From Thiohalocapsa sp964524185 (lineage in GTDB: Bacteria; Pseudomonadota; Gammaproteobacteria; Chromatiales; Chromatiaceae): a stretch of 64,000 nucleotides of DNA. The stretch is taken from the NCBI GenBank assembly GCA_964524185.1, contig CAZGCI010000008.1:1-64000 (forward strand), in the 5' to 3' direction. This document shows positions 36,191 to 44,596 of this stretch, piece by piece. How positions within the stretch are numbered: the first letter of the stretch is position 1; each line of letters opens with the position of its first letter. Below the pieces are notes generated by a model. That model ran no database searches. It worked only from the letters and a program-made list of their open reading frames with translations, and was not told the origin of the DNA. The position numbers were made by a program, and so were the translations under genes.

Positions 36191-36688
36191 TCAGCCACGA
36201 TGGTAGGGGTGGCCCTGGAGCTGGCTCCAGGCCCGGTAGAGCTGTTCCGCCACCACGACTCGCACCAGCGGATGCGGCAGGGTCAGCGGCGATAACGACC
36301 AGCGCTGCTCTGCCTGGGCCAGACAGTCCTCGCTCAATCCGTTCGGGCCGCCCACCAGCAGTGCAAGGTCGCGACCATCCGCGAGCCAGCCCGCCAGTGC
36401 GTTGGCCAGCTGCTCGCTGTTCCAGGCGTGGCCGCGGACGTCCAGTGCCACCACCCGCGCGCGCGGCGGCACGGCCGCCAGTAGTCGCTCGCCCTCATCG
36501 CGGCGCAGCCGCGGCAGCTCCCCGTCGGCGACCTGGCCGGTGCGCCCACGGCCCTTGCCGGCCAGGCCGCCGGGCACGGCCCTGAGCTCCAGCGCACACT
36601 CGGGCGGCAGACGGCGCGCATAGTCGTCGAAGCCGGCATCCACCCACTCCGGCATGCGCTGGCCGATGCTGATGAGGCGGATACGCAT
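36191..36688 (-). CDS. rlmH: 23S rRNA pseudouridine-1915 N3-methyltransferase RlmH
   Basis: 165 residues. SPOUT-class enzyme methylating pseudouridine 1915 in helix 69 of 23S rRNA. Seen: MRIRLISIGQRMPEWVDAGFDDYARRLP, LDVRGHAWNSEQLA, LLVGGPNGLSEDC (SAM knot) and SLSPLTLPHPLVRVVVAEQLYRAWSQLQGHPYHRG at the C-terminus. ATG at 36688; first of the maf/rng/yhdP run. Confidence 0.97.
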   Translation of the reverse strand: MRIRLISIGQRMPEWVDAGFDDYARRLPPECALELRAVPGGLAGKGRGRTGQVADGELPRLRRDEGERLLAAVPPRARVVALDVRGHAWNSEQLANALAGWLADGRDLALLVGGPNGLSEDCLAQAEQRWSLSPLTLPHPLVRVVVAEQLYRAWSQLQGHPYHRG

Positions 36689-36697
36689 GCCGCTCCG

Positions 36698-37309
36698 TCA
36701 GCCGCCGGCGCGCGCTTGCAGCACGCCCAGCAGCCGCGTGGCCTCGGCGCCGATGTCGGACGTCGGGTCCAGATCACGCGCCCGAGTCAGGGCCTGCTCT
36801 GCGGTGTCTAGCGCTCCGGCCTGCAGGGCGACGAAGCCGAGACTCAGATGGATGCGCTGCCCGTCTGGGGCTGATGCGGCAGCCGCCTGCAGCACTTCAA
36901 GCCCCGCGGTGCTGTCGCCGGCATAGTGCAGCGCCAGGCCGAGGTCGTTTTTGGCACCGACGTCATCCGGCGTCAGCTCCACCAGGCGGCGGTACAGCGG
37001 CACCGCCGCGGCATAGCGCTGTGCGCTGAACAGGCGATCAGCCTCCCGGGCCAGCACGTCTGGGTCCGAGCTTGCGACTGCTGCCGCGGTGGCGGCCCCG
37101 TCATCCGCCAGCGCCGCACGCATCTGCTGACCCAGCTGCGCCATATCCGGCCCCTGGGCCTGGCTCGGCGCACCGGCCTGCGCGAGCGCCGGCGGGCGCA
37201 GCGGATGGCGCAAGTAGTAGTCGCGCGTCACGGCGAACACCGTGAAGCCGTAGAAGATGAGACCCAGCAAGAAGACGAGCCATTGCAGCAGGGTGAGCTT
37301 TGGAAACAT
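36698..37309 (-). CDS. TPR-repeat membrane protein
   Basis: 203 residues: one N-terminal transmembrane helix (LTLLQWLVFLLGLIFYGFTVFAVT), an Ala/Pro/Gln-rich linker, then about three tetratricopeptide units (residues 88-200, e.g. YAAAVPLYRRLVELTPDDVGAKNDLGLALHYAGD). Likely an inner membrane protein that binds partner proteins. Ten bases before rlmH on the same strand, so probably co-transcribed. Confidence 0.75.
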   Translation of the reverse strand: MFPKLTLLQWLVFLLGLIFYGFTVFAVTRDYYLRHPLRPPALAQAGAPSQAQGPDMAQLGQQMRAALADDGAATAAAVASSDPDVLAREADRLFSAQRYAAAVPLYRRLVELTPDDVGAKNDLGLALHYAGDSTAGLEVLQAAAASAPDGQRIHLSLGFVALQAGALDTAEQALTRARDLDPTSDIGAEATRLLGVLQARAGG

Positions 37310-37438
37310 GGCGGGCAGAGGCGGCTGTTAGGTTTTCGCGCCAGCAAACGCGTGTGCGGATGGAGGCTGGCCGCCGCATGCTCGGAGCCGCCGGCGGGAC
37401 TGTCAAGGACGCTCGCTCGCGCCCCGCGCAGTCTAAGC

Positions 37439-37466
37439 TTGTGTGCGGGAAAAAATCATTTATGCT
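37439..37466 (+). promoter_or_regulatory. Possible promoter for DUF4332 gene
   Basis: TTGTGT (37439-37444) and TATGCT (37461-37466) with a 16-base, AT-rich spacer that stands out against GC-rich surroundings. 170 bases before the ATG at 37636. Confidence 0.4.
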
Positions 37467-37538
37467 TCAAACGCCTGAAGCGGTACCGGTCGACTGACCC
37501 GAGTGCCGGGAAACGGCTGACACCAACGCCCAGGCCTG

Positions 37539-37571
37539 AGCCCGTTTGCAGAACGTGTGCGCAAACGGGCT
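37539..37571 (+). promoter_or_regulatory. Perfect 11-bp hairpin in the leader of the DUF4332 gene
   Basis: AGCCCGTTTGC (37539-37549) and GCAAACGGGCT (37561-37571) with an 11-base loop. No T-tract, so an operator, RNA-stability element or leader structure is possible. Confidence 0.55.
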
Positions 37572-37635
37572 GGTCGCACCCGATGCCCACCACCGGCATC
37601 GGCCCCAAACCGACGCAACAGCAGGAGAGACCGCC

Positions 37636-38043
37636 ATGCCCACCCATGTCAAAGAGCTCAGAGGGATGACCGACGCCGTCCTCAGTGTATTGACCGAGAA
37701 GGGGATTCTCGACAACGTGGCCCTGGTGGAGGCGGCGGCCGGCCCCACGCAGCGCAAGGCGCTGGCGGCTGAATGCGGCTGCGAGACATCGGTGGTGCTG
37801 GAGCTGGTGAACCGCGCCGATCTGTCCCGGATCAATGGCGTCTCCGGCGTCTACTCAGACCTGTTGGAGGCGGCGGGCGTGGATACCGTGAAGGAGCTCG
37901 CCACGCGTCGCCCAGACAACCTGCACGTCAAGCTGCTGGAGACCAACGAGGCCAAGCAGCTCACCCAACGCCCGCCCGCCGCAGGACAAGTGGAAGATTG
38001 GGTGGAACAGGCCAAGGCGCTACCGAAGTTTGTGACCTACTGA
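37636..38043 (+). CDS. DUF4332 domain protein
   Basis: 135 residues, ATG with AGGAGA seven bases upstream. DUF4332 is a helix-hairpin-helix-like, possibly nucleic-acid-binding domain. The pattern LTEKGILDNVALVEAAAGPTQRKALA, then LVNRADLSRINGVSGVYSDLLEAAGVDTVKELATRRPDNL, is typical. Cytoplasmic; standalone small DUF4332 proteins are common in photosynthetic bacteria, role unknown. Preceded by a long leader with a strong hairpin. Confidence 0.8.
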   Translation: MPTHVKELRGMTDAVLSVLTEKGILDNVALVEAAAGPTQRKALAAECGCETSVVLELVNRADLSRINGVSGVYSDLLEAAGVDTVKELATRRPDNLHVKLLETNEAKQLTQRPPAAGQVEDWVEQAKALPKFVTY

Positions 38044-38127
38044 CGGCGCACCGGCGCGCCAGGGGCCACCAAGGCGGCGGCTCAGACCGAAGGGCGACTG
38101 GGGCGCCGTTCACGGGCCAGGGGGAAG

Positions 38128-38176
38128 GGCCAAGGGCCGAGGGCGAAGGGCCAAGGGCCGAGGGCCGAGGGCCAAG
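38128..38176. repeat. Heptamer tandem repeat, 7 units
   Basis: Seven units of GGCCRAG/GGCGAAG (phase-shifted GGGCCRA), 49 bases, inside the 278-base spacer between DUF4332 and retropepsin genes. Confidence 0.9.
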
Positions 38177-38210
38177 GCGCGGAGGCGCCCCCCCAGCGGT
38201 CAGCGGTCGC

Positions 38211-38251
38211 GCCCGAGCCCCCAGCCCGAGCCCCTAGCCCCTAGCCCCTTC
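38211..38251. repeat. Heptamer repeat in opposite orientation
   Basis: CTAGCCC-type units (reverse complement of GGGCTAG) with flanking degenerate copies. Faces the array at 38128, so the two could pair partly in RNA or single-stranded DNA. Confidence 0.7.
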
Positions 38252-38321
38252 CGCAACAGGGCTTGCGCCCTTTCGTCATCGGGGGCTCAACACGGGTGTC
38301 GGCCGTCCCCACCTAGGGGGC

Positions 38322-38858
38322 ATGACGAACGAGTTTCCCTCCACGCGTGACATGCCCTCGCGCCTCGGCAAGGCGATGCTGATCGCCGCCTGGGTCGTGG
38401 GCCTGGCGCTTCTGGTGCTGCTGTTTCAAAACTACCTGGAACGCCAGTTCAATCCCAACCCTGAGCCGGCCCTGCGTGTCGACGCCGCCGGCGTGCCCAG
38501 CGTCGTGTTGCAGCGCAACCGCATGGGTCACTACGTGATGGGCGGCAGCATCAATGGCGAGCGGGTCACCTTTCTGGTCGATACCGGCGCCACCGCCGTG
38601 GCATTGCCCCTGGCGCTGGCACAGCGGCTGGGGCTGCCGCTGCGCCCGGGCGGCATGAGCAAGACTGCCAACGGGCTGGTGCGGACCTGGACCACCCGAC
38701 TGGACAGCGTGGATGTCGCGGGCCTCACCGCATATGACGTTCGTGCCGTGGTCATGCCCAACATGCCGGGCAATGAGGTCCTGCTCGGCATGACCTACCT
38801 GAGGCGCTTCGAGCTGATTCAGCGCGGCGACACCCTCACGCTGCGCTCGCCCGGCTGA
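38322..38858 (+). CDS. Membrane-anchored retropepsin-like aspartic protease (TIGR02281)
   Basis: 178 residues: N-terminal transmembrane helix (AMLIAAWVVGLALLVLLFQNYLE) then a single clan AA aspartic protease domain facing the periplasm. Catalytic DTG in TFLVDTGATAVALP, a beta hairpin, and the C-terminal LLGMTYLRRFELIQRGDTLTL. Single-domain retropepsins dimerise to form the active site. Conserved in proteobacteria, substrate unknown. Confidence 0.85.
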   Translation: MTNEFPSTRDMPSRLGKAMLIAAWVVGLALLVLLFQNYLERQFNPNPEPALRVDAAGVPSVVLQRNRMGHYVMGGSINGERVTFLVDTGATAVALPLALAQRLGLPLRPGGMSKTANGLVRTWTTRLDSVDVAGLTAYDVRAVVMPNMPGNEVLLGMTYLRRFELIQRGDTLTLRSPG

Positions 38859-38873
38859 CCCGCTGGACAGCGC

Positions 38874-39506
38874 TCACCGCGATCGCAGTGGTGTCCCCGC
38901 CGGCCGCGAGGTTGATGCGCCAAACACCAGCGTCTCGCGGATGCCGAGCTCCGCCGCCACATGGCGCGCGACGGTCTGGTTCAGCCAATTGGGCTGGTGG
39001 GCGTCGGAGGAGATGACGAAGCGGAAGCGGTTCACGTAGGCGCCGTACTCGGCCTGCCACTCGCAGCGCCAGATGTAGCGGTTGTTGATCTCCACCAGGC
39101 AGTCCGGCGGCACCCGGTCGAGGTCCGTGCCGAGCGCGTGTGGATGGGCGACGATGATGGGTTGCCCCGCCGCGAGCAGCGTCTCCAGCGCGCGATAGTC
39201 GGCGTCGCGGTCGTAGCAGTGGAAGATGCGGTAGTCGCAGTCCGCCGCCAGCGCCGCCGGCACCCACTCGTGGCCGTTCACCTCCATGCCGACATGGAGT
39301 CCAGCGGCCATGACCTCGGCGCGGTAGTCATCCCAGCGGTCGACGACCATCTCGAAGTGATCGCTGATGCCGCGCACCCGCGCATGCCCCAGCGCGGCAA
39401 TGAGGGCGATGGTCTGCTCCGGCACCACGGAGCTGTCCGCGTCCGACCACGTGCTATGCACGTGCAGATCCTGCGGCAGCGGCGCGGGGCGCACGGTTGG
39501 GCTCAT
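38874..39506 (-). CDS. PHP-domain phosphoesterase
   Basis: 210 residues from the ATG at 39506. PHP metal-binding motifs: DLHVHSTWSDADSS, GISDHFEM, GMEVNGHEW and FVISSDAHQPNWL. These give a trinuclear metal site for phosphate ester hydrolysis (histidinol-phosphatase-like fold). Thirty-two bases downstream of the cNMP-binding gene on the same strand, so perhaps co-expressed. Substrate unknown. Confidence 0.82.
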   Translation of the reverse strand: MSPTVRPAPLPQDLHVHSTWSDADSSVVPEQTIALIAALGHARVRGISDHFEMVVDRWDDYRAEVMAAGLHVGMEVNGHEWVPAALAADCDYRIFHCYDRDADYRALETLLAAGQPIIVAHPHALGTDLDRVPPDCLVEINNRYIWRCEWQAEYGAYVNRFRFVISSDAHQPNWLNQTVARHVAAELGIRETLVFGASTSRPAGTPLRSR

Positions 39507-39538
39507 GTGAGGGTCATCCTGGAGGCCGTACACGTTGC

Positions 39539-40021
39539 TCAATAGCGCCCGCCCGTCTTCATCACGTAGTTGCGCAGCTCTGCACTCTCGAGGTTGACCC
39601 GCATCAGGTTCGAATGCGTGATACGGAAGATGGCGCGCATCACTTTGTAGACGAGCCTTGGGTTCGCCTCGACGAGGCCCTCGAAGGCGTCCGGCTCCAG
39701 CGTCAGCACCACGCTGTCGGTGTGGGTGCAGAGCGCGGCCCTGCGCGGGGAGCCGTCGACGAAGGCGCGCGTGCCGGCGCACTCGCCGATGCGCATCTGG
39801 TAAACCGTCTCTTCTTGGCCGTTCACGGTCTTGCAGACATTGAGCCGGCCCTTGGCCAACACGAACAAGGTGCGCCGAGCTTCGTCCTCCCGCACAAGTG
39901 TCTGGTTTGCCAGCACCGGCTCCAGCCCCATCACGGCGGCAAGGGCCGCACACTCGTCCGGCGTCAGCTCAGCGCCCAGCGATGACGTGGCCAGCGCTTC
40001 GGCGGTGTTCAGCTCGTTCAT
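39539..40021 (-). CDS. Cyclic nucleotide-binding domain protein (no DNA-binding domain)
   Basis: 160 residues forming one cNMP-binding beta-roll: VREDEARRTLFVLAKGRLNVCKTVNG, then RIGECAGTRAFVDGSPRRAAL where the phosphate-binding cassette should be (GE...S-P-R-R-A similar to the Crp cassette). The C-helix follows (MRAIFRITHSNLMRVN). No helix-turn-helix, so not a Crp-type regulator on its own; it may respond to cAMP or c-di-GMP through a partner, possibly the PHP enzyme encoded next. Confidence 0.78.
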   Translation of the reverse strand: MNELNTAEALATSSLGAELTPDECAALAAVMGLEPVLANQTLVREDEARRTLFVLAKGRLNVCKTVNGQEETVYQMRIGECAGTRAFVDGSPRRAALCTHTDSVVLTLEPDAFEGLVEANPRLVYKVMRAIFRITHSNLMRVNLESAELRNYVMKTGGRY

Positions 40022-40205
40022 GTCGCCTCACCTGAGGTGTCTAAGGGGTACGCGCCGGCATCGCCGGCGACACTGGCCCCGGCGACACTGGACTCAGTGT
40101 AACGCGGGACTATGACGGCTTGTCGCTCGCCCGGCCGCGGCGGCGGGATCGATCAGCCCGCTGCGCCCGGACGTGCCCGAAGGTGAAAGCAGTGCCTGGA
40201 TTGTG

Positions 40206-40701
40206 CTAGACCAAAAGCCGACAGCCACACTCCAGTTCAACGTCAACAGGGGACACCTGGCGCGTGGTCCGATCTTTTCGGACATGCAGAACCAACAGCG
40301 TCAGCGGATCGAAGACGATGACCTCCTTAGACACCCCGCGAGAGATAAAACGGCGGGCCAATGTCCAGATCTTTTGCTTCGGAGCCCTTGCTGACGACCT
40401 CAATGACGGCTTCGGGCAGCATGGTTAACGCCGAGTCTTGCTCTTCTTCACTGGGCTCTCGGCAAAAGATCGAGATATCCGGCCGCTTCAGGCCATTAGG
40501 GAACTGGACATAGACACCTACGGCATGGGCGCAGTCATAGCTCGATGGGGTCGCGCCCGTCTTATCGCTGCCTTGCACAATCCTTTCGACGTGTTTTTGG
40601 TGGCGATAGACCGGTTGCGCTTCCCAAATCGGGAGGCCGTTGACGATTTCCAGGCGAATGCCCAGCTCGCTGGCCTGAAGGAGTGTGGGTGATAAGCTCA
40701 T
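40206..40701 (-). pseudogene. Uma2/DUF820 family protein, frameshifted
   Basis: Two overlapping frames together give one Uma2-type restriction-endonuclease-like protein. The first frame (40701 to 40327) holds RPDISIFC and EAVIEVVSKGSEAKDLDIGPPFYLSRGV then stop. Adding a one-base deletion near 40330 restores KEVIVFDPLTLLVLHVRKDRTTRQVSPVDVELECGC to the stop at 40206. The break is in a T of GGTGTCTAAGG. Uma2 proteins have the PD-(D/E)xK fold and are widespread in cyanobacteria and purple sulfur bacteria; several may be mobile. Recently inactivated, or a sequencing error. Confidence 0.75.
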
Positions 40702-40803
40702 GGGGTGGTGATACCTGTCCGCGGTGGCTTGCCTGCTGTGGCTGTTGCGGCGTTCCTGCTGGGTGCGCTGCGCTTGACGCGCCGTCCCGGTTCGGGCGGC
40801 AAC

Positions 40804-41343
40804 TCATACCGCAACGCCCTGGGCGGTTGGCTGGAGTCGCGCGGCGTCGTAGCCCTGTGCCGTGGCGATGGCCACTGCCTGGTCATAGTCCGCGGTGTCG
40901 ATGGACGGCGCCCGCGCAATCAGCCACAACCGCTTTCGGCTCGGTGTGCCCATCAGTGCCCATTGGTAGTCGGGGTCGAGGCCGATGATCCAGAGATCGC
41001 CACGAATGAGCTTGAAGAACTTGAGCACCAGTTTCGCATTGCTCGAATCCGCAGGCTGGACGGTGCCCTTGACCTCGCTGCGGCGCAGCCGCGCCTTGGC
41101 GTTATAGGAGACGGTGTGCACTGTAATGCGCCCGTCGGCACCCTTCGCATAGGTTGCGGTGACGTTCACGGCGCGCTGCCAAGGGCTGTCGGACTCGAGA
41201 CTGGGCAGCCTCGCCACTTCGAACCAGGTGCCCAACAGGCGCTCGAGGTCGACCGTCTCGACCGTCTCGGGCGGGCGGCGGGACGCAGTGCCCACGCCCG
41301 GGAGTGCGTTGCGCAAGGCCAAACCGAGTCTTTTCACCATCAT
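40804..41343 (-). CDS. Lipocalin family protein
   Basis: 179 residues. Starts of the lipocalin fold are clear: LLGTWFEVARLPSLES (GxW motif), then the beta-barrel strands NVTATYAKGADGRITVHTVSYN, KGTVQPADSSNAKLVLKFF, DLWIIGLDPDYQWALMGTPSRKRLWLIAR, and a C-terminal helix. Blc-type bacterial lipocalins sit in the outer membrane and bind lipids, but this copy has no lipobox or clear signal peptide from the given start. Single gene. Confidence 0.85.
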   Translation of the reverse strand: MMVKRLGLALRNALPGVGTASRRPPETVETVDLERLLGTWFEVARLPSLESDSPWQRAVNVTATYAKGADGRITVHTVSYNAKARLRRSEVKGTVQPADSSNAKLVLKFFKLIRGDLWIIGLDPDYQWALMGTPSRKRLWLIARAPSIDTADYDQAVAIATAQGYDAARLQPTAQGVAV

Positions 41344-41736
41344 CTCCGGGTGGACGCGCAGTGCGCGGGGACTGCCCGCAATCGGTTGTCTGCGCTCAGC
41401 CTGCAGCCGGCGCTGGCAAACGGGCGGACGATGCGACGTGCATGAATCATGCGCCTCGGCGGCGGGAATCCCAAGGCGCGGATAGGCCTCGGGGCTGGCT
41501 GGGAGTCACACCAGGGGCATCCTCGACCGCCTTGGCGCACCTGTGGCGTGGGACACGGGTCAGCCGTATCCGGCCGGCACGGTTCGCCGGCCCGCGCGTG
41601 GCCTGCTGCCAATGCGATAAGCTAACGTCAGCACAAGACCGACACCTCAGCGCCTGCAGCCACCTCGGGTGACCACAGTCTCGGCGCCAAAGCCCCCGCC
41701 GCAGGTCAGCCCACTCCGAGTTCGACTGTCGTCTTA
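41344..41736. other. Intergenic, nothing recognised
   Basis: 393 bases between divergent lipocalin and membrane-protein genes. No coding frame with plausible composition, no repeat. Confidence 0.3.
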
Positions 41737-42465
41737 ATGCCGACCCAAGCCACCTTTGTCCTGTTTGGCCCTGCGCACCTCTGGGCCGTTGCGCTCATCG
41801 TCGTCGTGGCCGTCACGCTGCCGCTCGCCGTTCGGCGCCTTGTGCCCTCGGCCGTGCAACCCGTTGCCCTGGTGCTGTTCGTGCTGATGGTGGTGCAGGA
41901 GGCATTGGGCCTGGCGCTGAAGCTCGGGCGCCTGGGGCCCTCCGCAGAGGTCCTGCCGCTGCACCTGTGCTCCATGGCCGTGTTCGCAACGGTTTGGACG
42001 CTGGTCACGCGTTCGCCGCGTGCCTTCGAGCTGGCCTATTTCTGGGCGCTTGCAGGCACCACGCAGGCATTGGCGACACCAGACCTGCGCGCGGGGTTTC
42101 CGGATCCGGCCTTTCTGGCCTTTTTCGCCGGGCACGGGTTCCTGATCGTGGGCGTGCTGTACGCGACACTGGCGCTCGGGCTTCGGCCGACGCCCATGTC
42201 CATCGTCCGCGTCGCGCTCACCACGCTGGTGCTGGCGGTGCTGGTGTTCGGCGTCAACCTCGCACTCGGGACCAACTTCTTCTACCTGATGGCCAAGCCC
42301 CCCGGCGCCTCACTGCTGGACTGGTTCGGCCCCTGGCCCTGGTATTGGCTCGGCCTGGTGGGGGCGTCCCTGGCATCCTTTGCGGTGCTCTACGCGCCCT
42401 TCTTCGTCCTGGACCGACTGGACCGGGGCCGGCGGGCCGCCCGGCCAGCGGCCTCGGCTGGGTAG
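41737..42465 (+). CDS. TIGR02206/YwaF-like integral membrane protein
   Basis: 242 residues with about seven transmembrane helices. LPLHLCSMAVF in the middle and FGVNLALGTNFFYLMAKPPGASLLDWFGPWPWYW near the end match the TIGR02206 (YwaF) family of uncharacterised membrane proteins. Start MPTQATFVLFGPAHLW. Confidence 0.8.
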   Translation: MPTQATFVLFGPAHLWAVALIVVVAVTLPLAVRRLVPSAVQPVALVLFVLMVVQEALGLALKLGRLGPSAEVLPLHLCSMAVFATVWTLVTRSPRAFELAYFWALAGTTQALATPDLRAGFPDPAFLAFFAGHGFLIVGVLYATLALGLRPTPMSIVRVALTTLVLAVLVFGVNLALGTNFFYLMAKPPGASLLDWFGPWPWYWLGLVGASLASFAVLYAPFFVLDRLDRGRRAARPAASAG

Positions 42466-42774
42466 CGCGCCAAGGCGGGGCCTTGGAGCTATGCAGCGCT
42501 GATGCAGAAGGGCTTGAAGCATGGCTGCTCACTGGCTATTGCTGGAACCAAACTCATCGCGCGCGGGCCAGCCGTCAGGCAATAGGGGTGCGCGACGCCC
42601 TAGGGTTTTCTGCTTACGAGCGCGCGATCCACCACAAGGCGGTAAGCTTGAAGCTACTTCTTTGGGTGGGCACGGTTTTTGTGGCCAAGCGTGCCCTGAA
42701 TCCGGACGATCCACCGGCCAGCGTCCGGAGCAGCACCGGGATTGCTGCAGGGCCGGTCAGGCCGGTCAGACCGT
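42466..42774. other. Intergenic with a G/T-rich hairpin
   Basis: 309 bases between convergent genes. GGGCACG at 42668-42674 pairs with CGTGCCC at 42690-42696 (loop 15), preceded by TTTGGGTG. A related motif (GGGTGGGCATGGTTTTCC) occurs at 44654-44671. Could be a bidirectional terminator. Confidence 0.4.
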
Positions 42775-44328
42775 TCAGGCCACCAGGCGCACCACGCCGC
42801 CACGGCGTGGGTCACCGGCGCCGTGCAGGTTGCCGGCGGCGTCTATGCCCACGCTGTGGGCGCCGCCGAAGAAGACGTTCTGCGCCCGCCACACCTGCAG
42901 TCGCGGCCAGTGCGCCGCGAGCGCCTGGAGGGTACCTTCCGCCACCGGCGGCTCAAGGCTCAGCGCGCCGTCCTCCAGGTGCAGCCGGGGGGCGGACACG
43001 GCGTCCGGGAGTGGCAGTTGCAGGTCGATGCGGTTCACCAGCACCTGCAGGATGGCGCTGCGAATGCGGTTGGAGCCGCTGGAGCCCGTCACTGTCCAGC
43101 CGCCCTCGGCGTGGGCCACCAGCGTGGGGCACATCATAGAGCCGACGCGCGTATCCGCGGGCCATTGGTGGAAGCCGCCGCCGGCGAGGTCCGACTCCCC
43201 CAGCATGTTGTTCATGATGATGCCGGTGCCGGGCAGTACATAGCCGGCGCCCTCGCCGTTGGAGAGCGTCAGGCTCGCCAGGTTGCCGTCAGTGTCGGCG
43301 ATGCTGATCTGCGTGGTGCCGCGGCGAAAGAGCAGGGGTTGCAGCCCGAGCGCCTCGACGCGGGCCGACAGCCGGCCGCGCTGCCCGGCGCGCTCCGTGG
43401 CGCCCGGCAGTTGCCCGGGGGCGAGGGCCGCGCGGACGTCGGCGGTCGCCGCCATGGCCGTTGCGAGCGCCAGGCGGTGCGCGGGGCTGCCGAAGGCGGT
43501 GTTGTCGAGGGGGATCTCCGAGAGTAGCTCCAGCGTCAGCGCCAACAGGGCGCCGCCGACGGAGGGCGGCGGGTTGAGGAATAGGCGCGCGTCGCGGTAG
43601 TCCAGCGTCAGGGGCGGGCGGGTCTCGACCCGGTAGCCGGACAAGTCGGCGACGGTGAGATGCCCGCCGCCCGCCACACAGTCCGCCGCCAGTTGCTCCG
43701 CCCAAGGACCGCCGTGGAGCAAGGCAGGACCTGCGTCCGCCAGCGCCTGCAGCGCCGTTGCGAAATCCGGCCAGGGCACCTGCTCGCCGACGGCAGCGAG
43801 CCGCTGCGGCTGCGCCGGTGATGCGAACCGCGCGAAGGTGCTCGCGTCTGCCCGTAGGATGGGCTCGACGATGGCAGCGATGCCGCGCTGCACGGCGTTC
43901 ACCGTGACGCCCCGTCTGGCGAGGGACTGCGCCGGCGCGAGCAGATCGGCAATGGATAAGCGGCACAAGCGCTCGTGTATCGCAAACAGCCCCGCCACTG
44001 CGCCAGGCGTGGCCATGGCGCCCCGGCCGATGTGGAACTCCTGGGTGGCGTCGCCGAAGTCGGCGTGCACCGGGTAGAAGTCCAGCCCGGCGGTCGGCGC
44101 CTGACTGCGTGGTGTCTGGGTGAAGAAGTCGAGCACCAAGGGTGTCTCGCCCGCGGGCCGCGCATGCAAAAAGCCGCCGCCGCCCAGGGAGGCGAGCACC
44201 GGCTCCGCGACGCAGGCGGCCGCGAGCGCCGCCACGGCGCCATCGAAGGCGTTGCCGCCGGCACCGATCGCCGCCGCCGCCGCGGCTGCGGTGTCTGGAT
44301 GGCCGGCGGCGACGATGGCGCGGGGCAT
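42775..44328 (-). CDS. Gamma-glutamyltransferase family protein
   Basis: 517 residues of the Ntn-hydrolase gamma-glutamyltranspeptidase family. The precursor is self-cleaved before a Thr: RRGTTQISIADTDGNLASLTLSNGEGAG has the conserved TT-x-S motif, so the small subunit would start near residue 335. Also GGGGFLHARP near the N-terminus and GSSGSNRI near the oxyanion region. No typical signal peptide (MPRAIVAAGHPDTAAAAAAAI...), so cytosolic or secreted without a classic leader. Acts on glutathione or other gamma-glutamyl amides. Confidence 0.85.
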   Translation of the reverse strand: MPRAIVAAGHPDTAAAAAAAIGAGGNAFDGAVAALAAACVAEPVLASLGGGGFLHARPAGETPLVLDFFTQTPRSQAPTAGLDFYPVHADFGDATQEFHIGRGAMATPGAVAGLFAIHERLCRLSIADLLAPAQSLARRGVTVNAVQRGIAAIVEPILRADASTFARFASPAQPQRLAAVGEQVPWPDFATALQALADAGPALLHGGPWAEQLAADCVAGGGHLTVADLSGYRVETRPPLTLDYRDARLFLNPPPSVGGALLALTLELLSEIPLDNTAFGSPAHRLALATAMAATADVRAALAPGQLPGATERAGQRGRLSARVEALGLQPLLFRRGTTQISIADTDGNLASLTLSNGEGAGYVLPGTGIIMNNMLGESDLAGGGFHQWPADTRVGSMMCPTLVAHAEGGWTVTGSSGSNRIRSAILQVLVNRIDLQLPLPDAVSAPRLHLEDGALSLEPPVAEGTLQALAAHWPRLQVWRAQNVFFGGAHSVGIDAAGNLHGAGDPRRGGVVRLVA

Positions 44329-44438
44329 GGCAGCGACAGTGGATGATCGTGGATGACGGGGGCTGTGTGCGGTGGCGGGCCCCTTGAGCGGCGGGTTGCG
44401 CCGTCCGGGGCGGTGATGCCGCTTGATGATCTTAGTGG

Positions 44439-44596
44439 CAGTTCAGAAACGACATGAACATGACCGCAGACGGAAGCAAACCAAGAAAAGCGCGAAGTAC
44501 GCGAAAGTCATCTGGATCTTGCGTGCATCACCGGAACTTACGCGCTTTTCGCGTGTTTCGGAGTTAAGAGAAGAAGGACTGCTTATTGTTGAGTCG
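44439..44596 (+). repeat. Dispersed hairpin repeat, copy C
   Basis: Third copy, same orientation as copy A. Hairpin core 44481-44561: CGCGAA, CGCGAAA and a diverged central CCGGA arm pair as in the other copies (TCATCTGGATC against CACCGGAAC). Conserved flank TTCAGAAACGACATGAACATG at its left. Located between ggt and the sugar kinase gene. Confidence 0.85.

Noticed and set aside
40705..41445. Plus-strand frame over the lipocalin gene
   Set aside because: Lipocalin motifs on the minus strand are clear; the plus frame is its shadow.
41967..43243. Long Arg/Pro-rich plus-strand frames over the TIGR02206 and ggt genes
   Set aside because: Alternate frames of real genes in high-GC DNA.
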